This document shows positions 20,117 to 32,165 of a stretch of DNA of 64,000 bases, in pieces (the first letter of the stretch is position 1; each line of letters begins with the position of its first letter). The notes beneath the pieces are model-generated. The model was not told the DNA's origin. It saw only the letters and a list, made by a program, of their open reading frames with translations, and searched no databases. The position numbers and the translations under genes were made by a program. Origin of the DNA: Nigrospora sphaerica (lineage: Eukaryota > Ascomycota > Sordariomycetes > Amphisphaeriales > Apiosporaceae); NCBI GenBank assembly GCA_018287875.1, contig JAGVVL010000001.1, forward strand, positions 5,766,001-5,830,000. Reading direction: 5' to 3'.

Positions 20117-21753
20117 ATGACGACCCTCGAACCCCGGCCGCCATATACGCGCGCCGAGCTCGCAACGCTCTACCCGGCCGGTCTCGACCTGCAGCTCGTC
20201 CAGGTTCTCCTCCGCCATGGCGAGCGCTCACCCGTCTCGGCGCGCTTCCAGAACGCCGGCCTGCCCGCCTTCTGGCCGTACTGCTCGGCCGTCAAGCAGC
20301 TCAAGTCGGCCGTGCTCGACGGCTCGGTTGAGCCGGCGCGCTTCACCACCCTCGAGTGGAAGCGCCGCCTCGAGGCCTTTGGCCCCCACGACGAGCCCGT
20401 CGTCGCCACGGGCCCGCAGGGCGAGCTCGACGCCATCTGCGACATGGGCATGCTGACGGACAAGGGCCGGGAAACTACCTTCGCCCTGGGCGTGCGCCTG
20501 CGCCGCCTGTACGTGGACCAGCTCGGCTTCCTGCCGCCCGCCCTCGCCAACGCCGACAGCCTGTACCTGCGGGCCACGCCCATCCCGCGCGCCTTGGAGA
20601 GCCTCCAGGAGGTCTTCCAGGGCCTGTACCCGGCCCACGCCCGCGCCCCTGACCTCCCGGCCCCAAGCATCCTCACCCGCGCCCTGGCCGACGAAACACT
20701 ATTCCCCAACGACAGCACCTGTCGCCGCTTCGCTGCCCTCTCGCGCGCTTTCGCACAGCGCACCGCCGACCGCTGGAACGACACCGACGAGATGGCGTAC
20801 CTGAACAAGCTGTACGGCAAGTGGATGCCCGAGGGCAGTCCCCGCGTGGCAGTGGACGGCCGCCCGCGCCTGAGCGGTATCATGGACACCATCAACTCCA
20901 CCCTGGCGCACGGCCCCGAGACGAGGCTGCCCAAGCCTTTCTACGACCAGAAGGGGCGCGACATTGTCGAGAAAATCGGCGTGGAGGAATGGTACTCGGG
21001 CTACAAGGAGAGCATCGAGTATCGCGCTCTGGGCATTGGCGCCTTGATGGGTGACATCGTGAGCCGCATGGTTGGCTCGGCCGAGCGCAGCACGGCCGAC
21101 GGCGAGTACGAGGTCGCACGCCAGCCCCAGAAGGACGAAGCGACGCCCATCCGCTTCGGGCTGAGCGGCTGCCACGACACGACGCTGGCCGGCGTGCTGG
21201 CAAGCCTGGGTGCTTTCGATACGGACAAATGGCCGCCGTACACGAGCCACATCGCCGTCGAGATGTTCCGGAAGGGGGACCACACGCGGCCCCGGCCATC
21301 TCCGGTGCAGAACCAGGCTACGATCCCGCCGGTGGCTGGCACCGGCTCCGCGGGCGAATCGGACGGCTGGTTCGGCCGCCTCTTCTCCTGGGGCTCCCGG
21401 ACCCAACCCGGCTCGCCGCCCCCGGGCATCGGGCGCAAGCGGTCGTGGGACTTGTCGGACGTCGAGCGGGAAACGCTGGACGGCTACTACGTGCGCCTGC
21501 GGTACAACGACCAAGTGGTCAAAGTCCCGGGTTGCCGGGCAGTCGGCAAGCATCTCGAGGGCGATGATAGTTTCTGTACTCTGGTAGGTTTGCCCAGCGG
21601 ATTGCTCCCCGCCTCGGCTAGGACTAATAACCGCGGCAGGCGGCCTTCAAATCCATCGTCGACAAATTCGTGCCCAAGGACTGGAAGGCGGAGTGCAGAG
21701 CCAACGTGGACACGCCCGCGTTCCCTTCGAAACCAGAACCCGCGGGCTATTAA
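20117..21753 (+). CDS. Histidine acid phosphatase-family protein, 526 aa
   Basis: Exons 20117-21583 and 21640-21753; the GTAGGT donor, CTAAT branch word and GGCAG acceptor rebuild CTLAAFKSIVDKFVP, and the frame closes at 527 codons. The branch-2 histidine phosphatase signature RHGERSP sits at residues 33-39 (His36 is the predicted phospho-acceptor), and the proton-donor motif CHDTTLAG is near 353. There is no signal peptide or membrane segment, so it is probably intracellular, unlike secreted fungal phytases. It may resemble the ACP6 lysophosphatidate-phosphatase branch, but the substrate is not determined. A Gly/Pro/Ser-rich insertion (about residues 395-445) separates the HD motif from the C-terminal strand region. 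Confidence 0.9.
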
Positions 21754-22506
21754 TTTCGCTTTTGCGGCCGCGAGGTCAACTCGAGCAAGAACTATCAGAT
21801 TTGGGCCTTTCTCCGCCATGCCGGATCGGAAAGCCGCCATCGGCTGTGCCGCAAGCCTCTGCACTTGTTGACCACGCACGGAATGACTGACACAAACGGC
21901 CCCTTGCGAATCGAAAAGACGCTTGCGCATTGTGTTTCTTTCGAATGCATCCTGATCGGCCATTAGGGTTAGCCATTCCTACCCCTCCAATGGCCACCAG
22001 AGGTATACCGGCGATGCGACGTTGGCAGCAAAGCCATCACGTTTAATGAACGAGTATGCACAGGGGAAGGATAAGAGGCTTGTAATCATCAAGTTGATTA
22101 CTTGTATTTCCTTTCTCGACGCTGCTCTACAGTGGCTAGATGCGCTACCCTTTCTTCAATAGAAGCAGCCGAACGTGGCCTGCTCCACAGCAACGGGTCC
22201 CGTTCCCCAATTGTCAGTCCCACGGAGCGGGCAATCCCGTTTTCAGAGATTCACGTCCACGTCGACGTTTGGCGAACCCTTCGATGTTTCTCGGTTTCAA
22301 TTGCACCCCGACATTTTCTTCCGCCGTCCACCCAGGCCGATTAACCAGGAAAGATGATGCAAGGGCTACGTAAAACACTTCGTAGACGACATGTGATCCA
22401 ACATGGAAACAAACCCAGCCAAATCAAACAAACGGGACGATTACAACGACAGATTAACCTTTCCTGGCCCATCGACCTGCGAACTCGTCGTATCGGTTGC
22501 CGCTCT
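21754..22506. other. Convergent intergenic region phosphatase / NRD1-like gene
   Basis: About 750 bp between two 3' ends. It is expected to hold both 3' UTRs, and that of the RNA-binding protein may be long. No coding or repeat structure is recognised. Confidence 0.55.
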
Positions 22507-24882
22507 CTAGTTGGCAACCTCCTCCTCCACCCATCCGTTGAGGCCACCTTGGATGGCGAGACCGAAGCCGGAACCCATGCCACCAAAGCTGGACTGGTAC
22601 TGGTGGCCTCTGCGCTCACCCTCGTTGGAGCCGATCGGGCTGTTGCCGCCACCGTTCTCAAAGCCAGGGGCAAAGGCCGGCAGACTGACAGCTCGGTTGT
22701 GCTGGCCGCCGCGGCTGTTGGGTGCGAGGAGGCCGCCGATGGTCGTGGCCCCAGGAGCGGCACCGTTGGGGGCAGCAAGGCCGTTGGAGATGCTGGCCGA
22801 CTGGCCGTGGCCCAAGTGGCCCTGCTGGGAACCATCAAGCGACAGCTCGTTGGGCGACGACGCGGCAGTACCGAACAGGGCGGCCTGTTGGGAAGCCAGG
22901 ATGTTGTGCTGCTGGTGCTGTTGGTGCTGGGCCTGCTGCGAAACCTGACTGAGGTACATCGTCAGGGGGTTGTTGCCATTGGCGAACATGGCCGAGTTGC
23001 TGGAGGCGGACTGGGGCGAGGTGGCACCCGTGGGCGAGTGGCCGTTCTGGCTGCCGTTGGGCAAGGGCGACGAGACGCCGTCACGGGGAGACTGGGCCTG
23101 GTTCTGCTGCATCTGGCGGGGCTGGTTGCCACAGCGGTCCTTGCCGAAGTTGACCTTGAACTTCTTGTACTCCTCTTTGCTGCGCACGGCCTCAATGGCC
23201 TTTATGGCATTGGCAATGTTGGTGAAGTTGACGAAAGCGCAGCTCTTCTCGCGAAGCGTGTTGACCAGTTCAATTTCGCCAAACTCGGAGAAGTCCTGTC
23301 TCAGACGCTCCTCGGTCCATGTGTCATCCAAGTTACCAATGTACACGTTCCGCGATGCCCCTCCGCTGACGGCCAGGGCGATGGCGGGCGGCAGGGCGCC
23401 TGAGTGCTTGCCCCAGCCAATCTTGAGCCGGCGGTTGTGGATCATCAGACCCTGCAGGTTGCTCAGTGCGTAGAAGGACGCGGCGGCCGTAGGGTCAATG
23501 AAGGTCACGAAGCAGATGTGCTTGTCAGGAATGTACCGGATGTGGTGGAGCAGACCACCACGTACAACGTTGCAGATCTCCTCGATGGTGGTCTCGGGGT
23601 GGATGTTCCCAAGGTAAATGGTGCGGTTTCCGAGGTTGTTGATGCCACCCGCCGTTGTGGCCACCGCAGCCGCCGCCACGGACTGCTGCGCAAGGGCGCT
23701 AGAGATGACGTCGCGATCGGCGCCCGTGAGCATGCCGGCATAACCAGGAGCGATGCCCAGGTACTGAGCAGCATTCTGCTGTTGCGTCTTGGAGACGTAG
23801 GCGCAGCGGTCCTTGCCGTAGTAGACGCGGCGGGGGGTCTGCCATTTGGGCTCCTGGGGCAGCTGCTGGACGGCCTTCATGGCATTGGCAATGGACAAGA
23901 AGTGGACAAAGGCTATGTTCTTCTCACGCACCACCTTGACGGTGTCGATGGCGCCGAACTTGCCGAGGTCCTCGCGGAGCTCCTCCTCAGTGATCTCCTC
24001 GGGCAGGTTGCCGAGATAGACGTTGCGCGAAGCACCCGACTGCTGGACAGCGAGGGCAACCGAGGTGGGAACCTGCGAGGGTTTACCCCAGCCAATCTTG
24101 ATATCCTGGCCCTTGATGCAGAGCTTTTTCAAGATGGCATCAGAGTGGAAGTGGGTGGCAGCATTCGCATCGAGGAAGGAGATGAAAGCACAGTTCTTGT
24201 CAGGGAGAAGGCGGACGGACTCAATTTGCCCACTGCGGACGTGGCCGAGGATCTCCTCAGCGGTGGTGTCGGGAGGGATGTTACCCAGGTAGACGGTCCT
24301 GCTGGTTCCGGTGACCATGCCGGTAGGGCTCATGGGGACCGGAGAACCGGGCTGCATGGACATCTGGCCGCCCATGGTGCTAAAGCCTCCGGTAGGAGAT
24401 TGGGGATTGAAAAACTGAGGGGCGCCGTAGGTCGAGGGCGACACCATGGCCCCGTAGTTCTGGTGAGACTGGACAGGACTGCCCATGCCGTTGTGCTGCT
24501 GCTGGCCGTTGTGCTGACCGTGCTGAAAGGCAGACATGCTCTGGAACTGAGGGCTAGCAAAGGCGTTGGGGCTGCCGGGCTGGAAGGGGCTTCCGAGCAG
24601 AAGCTGCGAGGGCAGCAGAGGCGTGAAGTTCATGTCGAAGCCAGTGCCGGGGGTGGCCATGTCGTGCTGGTTGGTGGGAGGGGCCAGTTGGGCCGCGGGC
24701 TGCGTGTTGATGGCAGGAATGTTGCCACGGCGCCGGTCAGCAAATCCGGAGACGTTGGACGTAAAGGCACCGTGGGAGAAGCCCGTGTCGCTGTTGGATG
24801 GCTTGGAAACATGACCGAATCGAGCGTTAGGCCCCTGAGCGGGCCCGGTGGGAATGCCACCGTGCTGGGATAGGTCCTGCAT
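22507..24882 (-). CDS. Nrd1/Mrn1-type RNA-binding protein with four RRMs, about 791 aa
   Basis: A single open exon on the minus strand. Four RNA-recognition motifs are visible with RNP2/RNP1-like cores: [16 protein letters not shown] (about 195-270), [16 protein letters not shown] (about 284-365), [16 protein letters not shown] (about 420-495) and [16 protein letters not shown] (about 510-585). RRM1 and RRM3 end KIGWGK; RRM2 and RRM4 lead into YGKDRC and FGKDRC. This alternating pattern is that of Schizosaccharomyces pombe Nrd1 and yeast Mrn1, cytoplasmic mRNA regulators of differentiation and stress. The N- and C-terminal regions are Gln/Asn/Ser/Gly-rich and low-complexity. The frame stays open to 25023 without another ATG, so 24882 is the first in-frame ATG; an upstream coding exon is possible, so the 5' end is uncertain. 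Confidence 0.9.
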   Translation of the reverse strand: MQDLSQHGGIPTGPAQGPNARFGHVSKPSNSDTGFSHGAFTSNVSGFADRRRGNIPAINTQPAAQLAPPTNQHDMATPGTGFDMNFTPLLPSQLLLGSPFQPGSPNAFASPQFQSMSAFQHGQHNGQQQHNGMGSPVQSHQNYGAMVSPSTYGAPQFFNPQSPTGGFSTMGGQMSMQPGSPVPMSPTGMVTGTSRTVYLGNIPPDTTAEEILGHVRSGQIESVRLLPDKNCAFISFLDANAATHFHSDAILKKLCIKGQDIKIGWGKPSQVPTSVALAVQQSGASRNVYLGNLPEEITEEELREDLGKFGAIDTVKVVREKNIAFVHFLSIANAMKAVQQLPQEPKWQTPRRVYYGKDRCAYVSKTQQQNAAQYLGIAPGYAGMLTGADRDVISSALAQQSVAAAAVATTAGGINNLGNRTIYLGNIHPETTIEEICNVVRGGLLHHIRYIPDKHICFVTFIDPTAAASFYALSNLQGLMIHNRRLKIGWGKHSGALPPAIALAVSGGASRNVYIGNLDDTWTEERLRQDFSEFGEIELVNTLREKSCAFVNFTNIANAIKAIEAVRSKEEYKKFKVNFGKDRCGNQPRQMQQNQAQSPRDGVSSPLPNGSQNGHSPTGATSPQSASSNSAMFANGNNPLTMYLSQVSQQAQHQQHQQHNILASQQAALFGTAASSPNELSLDGSQQGHLGHGQSASISNGLAAPNGAAPGATTIGGLLAPNSRGGQHNRAVSLPAFAPGFENGGGNSPIGSNEGERRGHQYQSSFGGMGSGFGLAIQGGLNGWVEEEVAN

Positions 24883-26370
24883 CCCGAGTAGATGAGGGGG
24901 GACAAGGGTGTCCCGCGTGGGGTGAGAAAGTACTGCCGTTGTGACGGATTCGGATGTGCCCGAGTGATCAGGCACAGAGCAGCGCGGAGGACAGGGCTGA
25001 CGGGCCGGCTGGAGTGGTGGCAAGCAGATTTGCAGCGCGTGGTATTAAAAAGCTGTTGGCGAACTGAACAACCTCGAGTCGGTTCCAAACAAAGGCCGGT
25101 GATTTGAAGATAACGGGGTATCTCAAGATGTGTGTAAAAAGCTGGTGAAAGCGGTGCCCTGCAAGGATACGGGTATACCGAGAAGGACTATGTGCAACAG
25201 TCTATATCCGTGTATGTTCACAGGTCATTGGGCCCGTGACGGTGGCGAACAGAGGGTGCGATACTCGGAAGAACTGTAGTAGAATGCCCAGAAACTGGCC
25301 GGGGCAGAACGGAAACAGATAAGGGCGTGCTGGCGGCAGCGGATATCAAGCTCCGAAAGCTTTGACGAGGGATGGGGCGCGCTGGGCCTGGTCTGTACGC
25401 ACAGCTTCGTCGTCGAATAGAGATGTGACGGTCGAGGACCTCCTCCGGGGCAAAGCGACAATGTTGAGAAACGGGCCTGAAACGGTCGTCGGAATGAACG
25501 ACGGCTTCTTTTCCCGGTGGCTGACAGACTGGCCGCACACAGAAGTCGGTTCTGACCGAGTGTGTAGGTATGTACTGGACTGCTAGGGCGGCGTCTCTTC
25601 GCTGGGAGGCATGGAAGAGAAGGGGATAGCAGGGAGCGCAAAAGTTGCAGCTATGCGGCCGGGGGGGTTAAGCTGCAGGCAAGGGCCAAGAATATTAGAA
25701 AGTATAGTCAACGGATGAACGAATGTCGGTAAATCGAAAGCTGGGAGAAGATCCAAAGACGGATGCAAGGCTGACGAAAGAGGCCGGCAATGGAAAGGAT
25801 TGGATGACCAACGGAGGAAGAGGAGGAAGGGAGGGGGAAAAAGAGGTCGGACGGAACGAGGGAAGAGAAGAGGATAAGCAGCTCGGTAGGGAATAAAAGA
25901 GGGAAGAAGAACGGTACGAGGATCGCGAGTTGTGTGGATGCGGGTGTGGATGTGGCCGCGGTCGACGACTGGATTGGACGGGGATGGGGATGGGGATGGA
26001 GACGGCCGGTAAGGAGGCGCTCAGGGTGGGAGGGGGGTGGGACGACCGGGGCCTGGTCGCGATTACCCAAACGGGCTTGAGTCTGCTGCTAGTTAAATGA
26101 GCCCAGCCAGGGATCAGTTGGCAACCACTGCACCCATGCCATCCCGGGCAGCGACTATGGGATGGCATGGGACGGGGTGCGATGTGGCAGGAGCAAAGAA
26201 GCAGCAACAGCCGCCCTGGCGGCAGTAACAACCGCGGGAGCGGCAGTACGAGGCAACCTAAGTTGGTCCGTGAGGGGAGGGGGGTTGAAGGTGGCATAAC
26301 GGGTGAAGAGGTGAAGGCCCGGGCCAGTGAGGCTGTATGTGATGGGATGGGGATGCCATTTACTATGCCG

Positions 26371-26390
26371 TGCCATGCCATGCCATGCCA
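26371..26390 (+). repeat. (TGCCA)4 tandem pentamer
   Basis: Four perfect TGCCA units with a degenerate TGCCG unit before and TGCG after, in the region upstream of the NRD1-like gene. Related CCATGGGATGGGAT words recur at 26787-26825. Confidence 0.8.
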
Positions 26391-29300
26391 TGCGCCATAC
26401 CATCCCCTTCACCTCATTACAGACCGGGTACATCCGCCGTACATACATCGTACATACGACGAGGCATTGTCGGGAGTTGTTGAGTATGTACTCGCATATG
26501 TACACGCATCATGCGCAGCCCGTGCCGCGACTGGCGGGTAGCAGGCGCTGTTGGCGGTGTCTACGGACCTAGACAGACAGATATGGATTGCAGGCGGGCG
26601 GGCGGACAGGCACATACAGCCGTAGCGCTGACACTTCCCGACGGCCCAAGGGGGCGGCTACAGCTGCCATCCATGCCTGAACCCAGAGCGCTATGTACAT
26701 CTCCCATCACAATCATCCATAAAGGCTCTTCCACAGCACGATAGCAGCGCGGGTGGCCTTGGCCAAGTACGCAGGGACCTGGGTATCTGGGATCCCATGG
26801 GATGGGATGGGATTCCATCCATGGGACGGACGGGACGATGGGACGCATGTTACGCTAGGAAAGTAAAAAGGTCGGTAAGATGGATGTACGCGGGCGAAGG
26901 GTTCGTAGTACCGCTACTCACCTCTTTTTCCGTACCTACATACGTCCTCCCATGGCAGACATCCATGTACGTACTTCCGACACCACGGCCTCCCTACCAA
27001 TACCCAAGCAGGCGGGCTCCAGGATTCCCCTCCCTACATCGCTCGGGGCTGCCCTCGCCATCCTCCTCCACTGGCCGGCCCCGTCCAACCACAGCGACGG
27101 GCTGGCCAGCCAGCAACCCCCATTCAGGGTACCTGCATTGCGCCTTAGGTCTGCTGCCGTCACGCGACTGGCCCAGCCGCACAAGCCTGGAAATGAACAG
27201 CGCTTCTGTGTGCGCTCCCTGCTCAAACTGGCACCGAGTGTCGCCGCGCGAACACACGACAATGCGGGTGGATGGGACGAGACATGCAATTTCTGTTCGC
27301 TTGCGGAATTGTCGGCGCATGGAAACCGGGACGAAAAGGCACGCCTGCTTCTTTCGGCCGGTCTGCGTCGCGCACTGGCCCGATTGAGGAATGGCGAGGG
27401 AGGTCCCCCCCGAGGTCCCTGAGGAAAGCGCACCCACCCTATCGTGCGCGCTACTGAGTACTGGCCCTTGGCTCACTCCAGGCTAGTCCAGGGGCGGCAC
27501 GATATGTAGACCCTAAAGTACTTAAAGGTAAGTACTTGCGTAGGGTACAGATTTGCAGACCCATCCACTGTGTACTCCGTACCTCCTACTCCTCCTCCGT
27601 CCTTACCTCCACTCTGTTGTGTCCCTGAAATCCATCCCACCCTCTCTCCCTTCTACCCCCTCGGGTGCCGCAAAGCCGTCCGCTTGCCGCCATCCACGGC
27701 TGGAAAGCGGACGGCTCCTGAAATTCTCCCAAAGAGACCCAGTGTTCGGGCTACGCTGGCACAGAGAAAGGGGCACGCTCGGCAAAAGACAGGGTGCTAC
27801 CCAGGAGCATGGTTACACACCCTGACGGACTCAGCGCTGGCCGTTCCCTCCGTTGCGCCAAGCCTTGTTCGGCCTTCATCTGGCCCGTGGTTATCGTCTC
27901 AATGCAGCGGCACGCACGCCCTGCTGTCACCACAACCATCCCTGCTCGACACATGAGCGTGCGGATCTGGCCCATCCACTTGGGGTTTGGGGTGGCAGAA
28001 GCGAGGCAACCTGTTACCGATGCTTTTTTTCTCCCGTATACATACCACGCACCAGGTCCGGCCTCGACCGTTGCCACTCACGGGGCTAATACCTGGGCAC
28101 CTCATGCTAAGCCATGCTCCTAGAGGGTCCAGCACACTGGCCAGCTGTGAGGAGTGGAGGCGCCCTTGCTGGTCCACGGTTCCCAAACCGCCCTCACGGA
28201 TGGGTGCGCACGATAGCTAAACTGCATGTGGGCGGTTTTGCCAGGGCCTAAGGCTGGGCCCGGCCTGGGGCCGTCACCGTCACCCTTGGGGGCGTCACTA
28301 ACCAACCAATCGATCTCGCCCGCCCCTCCCGACCGACTCGGCTCACGCGATGCAGCTTAGCAGGGCTTCCATCCCGCCGCCTGTCCGCCTAAAAAAGAGC
28401 CTCAGATGTGGTGATGACGGCAGCCCTGGCCTCGTTCCTTTTTGCATGTTTACACACCTCTTTGGGCCACCACCTACCCGCTAATATTGCTGGTCTGCAG
28501 GTGTATTGCGCGGTGCAGGAGCGCCTGCAGCCTGCTCTCGCGCACAATTCTAGCTACCTGCCTACGTACCTTCACACATACCTTAGGTACTTACCTAGGC
28601 CACGATGATAGCAGCAATGGCAGCTTCGGCAGCTTCGGCAACAGCGTGGCACTGGGGAACGGCTGCCTCAGAGCGCCGAGTCTCCGGGTCTCTCGGAGCG
28701 CTTCCAACCTTAGAGACATATCCTTCCCGGCCATGTGCAATTGCAGCCGGGCGTCGTTTCTTCTGGCGGCCCACGCTGCAGATCCCGTAGACGTCGGTCA
28801 TCCGCGAAGAGGTGCGCCCAGGTACCTCGGCTGGTGCCATCCATCCATACAAGCAGATCGCGGGGTCAGTTCACGGACCGCGAGCCGCTGGCACAGCCTG
28901 GCGTCGAGTACTCGTACATAGTCGTAAGGGCTATTGGATGCGGCTCTCCAGTCAGGCTCCGTTCTCTGCGTACGCATAGGCATTCAAACGAACCCTCGTC
29001 CGTCTGTCGCCCATTGACCTGGGGCTTGTGCCAGACCCAGGGGGGACGAATGGGTTTGGGGCAATTCATGCGTAAGGGAACCGGTGGGTTTCCTCGTGTC
29101 ACAGCCGCTCCCGAGCTCACGGCCGTCATCGTCACCACAAGCGAGCCCAAGTCCGATAGCCCGCAGAATGCCGCAGCAATTCTCCCATGGGCCGCCGCCA
29201 GTGCCCATGGCGGCATCACTGCGCAACCGAGCGCGCCTACAGGAGTTTTTTGTGTGTTCCGGCAAACGCTCGTTTCCTCTGCCCCCCAGCTCCTCTCCCC

Positions 29301-30634
29301 TCTCTCCGGGACAAGGATGTGCAACACTCGGGTTAAACTACTGCGCAGCCGTTGGGCGACGCCTACTGCCGACCTGCCAGCGAGTGGCCAGCTGTTCCCC
29401 CACTCCCTTGTCGTTATTGTCGCCTCGACCCCCTCTTTGCCTCTATTTCAGTACGGGCCGCTGCTCCCAATCGCCAAGCGGGGTGTTGGCAACGGCACCA
29501 GGAGCTGTGCTCGTCAGAGGGGGTTCATACAAGTTGGGTAGAGGGTCGCATGCCCATGTCAATTACTGTCAAACGCCCCCCAGGGCCAAGCCTCCAGATT
29601 CAGCCTCCTCTCCTTCAGCTGTCGTTCGGCGGTCCCACCTGGGAGGTACACAGTAGTTGAGTCGCCCTGGCAAGCCTGGAGCCTGGCTCGCCTGAATCCC
29701 ATCCCGTCCAATTCTATTTCGTGTACAGCGACTGGACTCTCTGCACGACACGTATGTACTGATCTATCTCCACCGCGAGAGAGAGGAGGAGGGAAAAAAA
29801 AAACAGACCGCCCCTTCAAGTCGGAAACCCCTTTTCCCAGCATGCCGTTCTACGCTTACATCAAGACCATCCGCCACCACATCGTCAGCCACTAACTAGT
29901 ACGACGACTAGAAGGACGGGCGAATCCCCACATGGACGCAACCCAGGAGACCCTGCACAGCAAAAAGGGCCTGGGCTGCAGTACCAAGACTACGGCAAGG
30001 TACCCGTCCCCCCTCCCCGATGCAGGAGAACGTCGCACTTCTTATTTTTATCCTCCAAACCCGTTCAGCAACAAGGGTCGCCTGGCCACCGCCCGGCCGA
30101 CCGCAATCTATCCCGGCTAGTTGACTAGACGGCGGCTAAGAACATCGTCCCTTGGACGGATCTCGTACGTGTATCCGTTCCTCTAACGTTGCGAAGTCGA
30201 AGTTGGCTGACTGCTTCCCACGGCGCCGCATTTGTCAATTTCTTGAACGCGTGTGCGTCCGTGCGTGTCTACGCACCGCGTGTCCTTAAATCCTTATCGA
30301 ACTGGCCCTGGCTACTAGCCGTAGGGTTTTGCAGATATGATTTGCCAGGCACCGCAAGAGTATACATAAGAAAGCGAGGGGGGGGACTCTTCTCCAGGTC
30401 AGCAGATCATGGTGGATGGAGGGCCGCTCCCCAGTTTGCGGCTCGCGGGAGATGCTTTACTTCCCCTCGAGGCGACCGATCATGACACGGTTGCACGACG
30501 TTGTCCGCATTACGACCATTCAATCATGATGCCCGTAACCGCCACACAATTTTCCCTCCCAAGCTCTCTTTTTTCTCTGCACGTGCAAGGAGGTGGGAAT
30601 GGGAGTAAGAGAGCCACCAGTCCCCCTCCCTTCT

Positions 30635-30656
30635 TCTCTCTCTCTCTCTCTCTCTC
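30635..30656 (+). repeat. (TC)11 dinucleotide repeat
   Basis: A perfect TC repeat in the gene-free interval; it reads as GA on the minus strand. Confidence 0.85.
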
Positions 30657-31013
30657 TTTGGCACCCACGTTACTCAAGCTCAGCTCCCCGGGTAATTCCT
30701 TTCTGTCCAATTTGTACATGCTGTCGCGGAACTCGTATGCGACACCGCATTGCCGGAATCGAAGGTGCTTGCCCTAGACGTCGGAAAGTCTGGACGGATG
30801 GATTGCCTCTAGGTTAGATTAGATACAACACGCGACGCAGAACAAGCTCCAGACCATCACTTCTCCCCCCCCGAGACACTTATTTACCTGGGCCTCGTGG
30901 TTGGCCTCACTCGGGCAGCTCGCCTTGCGAGCCTGGCGCACCTCGAAGGCCAAGGTAAGAACGAGGCAAGGAAGTCGGTACCAAGCGTGCCCAGGGCTCC
31001 AGTCAGACAAGAG

Positions 31014-31032
31014 CGACTCATGATTTGAGTCG
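31014..31032. repeat. Short inverted repeat CGACTCA / TGAGTCG
   Basis: Perfect 7-bp arms (CGACTCA and TGAGTCG) around a 5-base spacer. Each arm resembles a bZIP/AP-1-like half pattern. No gene starts nearby, so a function is not assigned. Confidence 0.6.
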
Positions 31033-32165
31033 ACTCTCGCGTCGCGCCGTCAAGTCCAGCGCCAAATCCCCCCCATTTTCTCTCGCCGAGTACCTGCTTT
31101 ATTGATGCAACGTGTTGCTTGCTCTTTGCCCGGCGTCCGGGGTCCCTTGAAGGAAAGAGCAGAGGAGAAAGGAGCCGCTGCCGCTGCTGACGCATCAATG
31201 GCTACCCTGTGCGCTCCCCGAATGCAATACTTCCCACTCCTAGTCATGTATCGACAAACAATTCGCCCCCCTCCCTTCTCTTACCCCATTGCGAAGAGGG
31301 ATCGACAGACATCATTCCGTGGCGCTCCATTGTTCCCCCTAGGGGGAGGGAGGGCGCGTGTATGTACTCGACGGCGCATCTTTCCCACCATCGTCGTTTT
31401 TTCCGCAGAGCGAGACAAGACGGAAAGGGAGGAAATGCGCGTCGGTTCGATGTGCAAAGTCACCATTTCGCAACTCCAGGTTGGTCCACGCTTTTGCCCT
31501 CGGTTACGTACTTCCCAGGAACCCGATTCACGGCCGTTCCTTTGGGGTTCTCTGCCGCCTCTCGCTCCCTCGGCGGGGGCCGTGAGGTACACTGCTGAAA
31601 CAGGAATTTCCACCGCGCCGCCCACGTCAATAGTTGGCACGCGGCCTCATGTGCGTATGCGCGAATGTAATGGCCTCGCAAACTCGTCCGCGCGCAGGCT
31701 GGGTGGGAGGAGAGGGGGCATGTGCCACAAAATGACGGCTTTTCTTCCCCATGCTGCGTACAGGTGTCACGGTCGCGGCCTTTGCATGATATTGCCGCCA
31801 TATTGCGGCGAGGAGGGCGAAGGCGGGAGGTAGTCCTGCTGGAGTTTCACCGAAATGCCGCACCGTTCCGAAGTCTTTCGATAATACGACGGCATAGGGG
31901 AGGAGGATGGGCAGCAAGTCCGCATCGTTCTTCCCACCTATCAAGGAGCAAATGTGTCAAGGGTCCTCTTCGACTGTTTGTTTCAGAGCCAGTCTTTTTC
32001 TTCTCTTAATTTTGGTTATTTTTTACTTCGTTGCCGCTGCTGTCCTCATCAACTGTCACCATGGGTCGTGCCATGGTGGCGCTCCTTTATACCACAAACC
32101 CCCCCCGCCGGGAGACGCACCCATAACCCGGAGCTCCTTTACCCCGGGTCCCCCATTCCTCCCGC

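Larger units (their letters stand above)
24883..32165. other. 7.3-kb gene-free interval upstream of the NRD1-like gene
   Basis: No credible gene is found on either strand. Open frames up to 268 codons are Arg/Pro/Ser-rich and overlap each other in several phases, which is what GC-rich non-coding DNA produces. The first about 1.2 kb (24883-26100) is strongly purine-rich on plus, so pyrimidine-rich on the sense strand of the NRD1-like gene, and is a good candidate for a long 5' leader. Later parts contain TGCCA and TC repeats, an A run near 29790, an inverted repeat at 31014-31032, TACCTA-type words near 27505-27545 and 28568-28602, and the 3' flank of the tRNA synthetase. Confidence 0.6.

Noticed and set aside
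20699..21553. 284-codon minus-strand ORF
   Set aside because: Antisense shadow of the histidine phosphatase, whose RHGERSP and CHD motifs are in the other strand.
22354..24873. Two long plus-strand ORFs (349 and 489 codons) opposite the NRD1-like gene
   Set aside because: They are mirror frames of a real exon with four clear RRMs; their composition is Gly/Leu/Arg-rich and no domain is visible.
24883..25023. N-terminal extension of the NRD1-like protein from 25023
   Set aside because: The frame is open, but it begins with TTG and has no ATG before 24882; an upstream spliced exon remains possible.
28735..29541. 268-codon plus-strand ORF in the 7.3-kb gap
   Set aside because: Low-complexity, with overlapping open frames on both strands, no domain, no intron signals and no start context; typical of GC-rich non-coding DNA.
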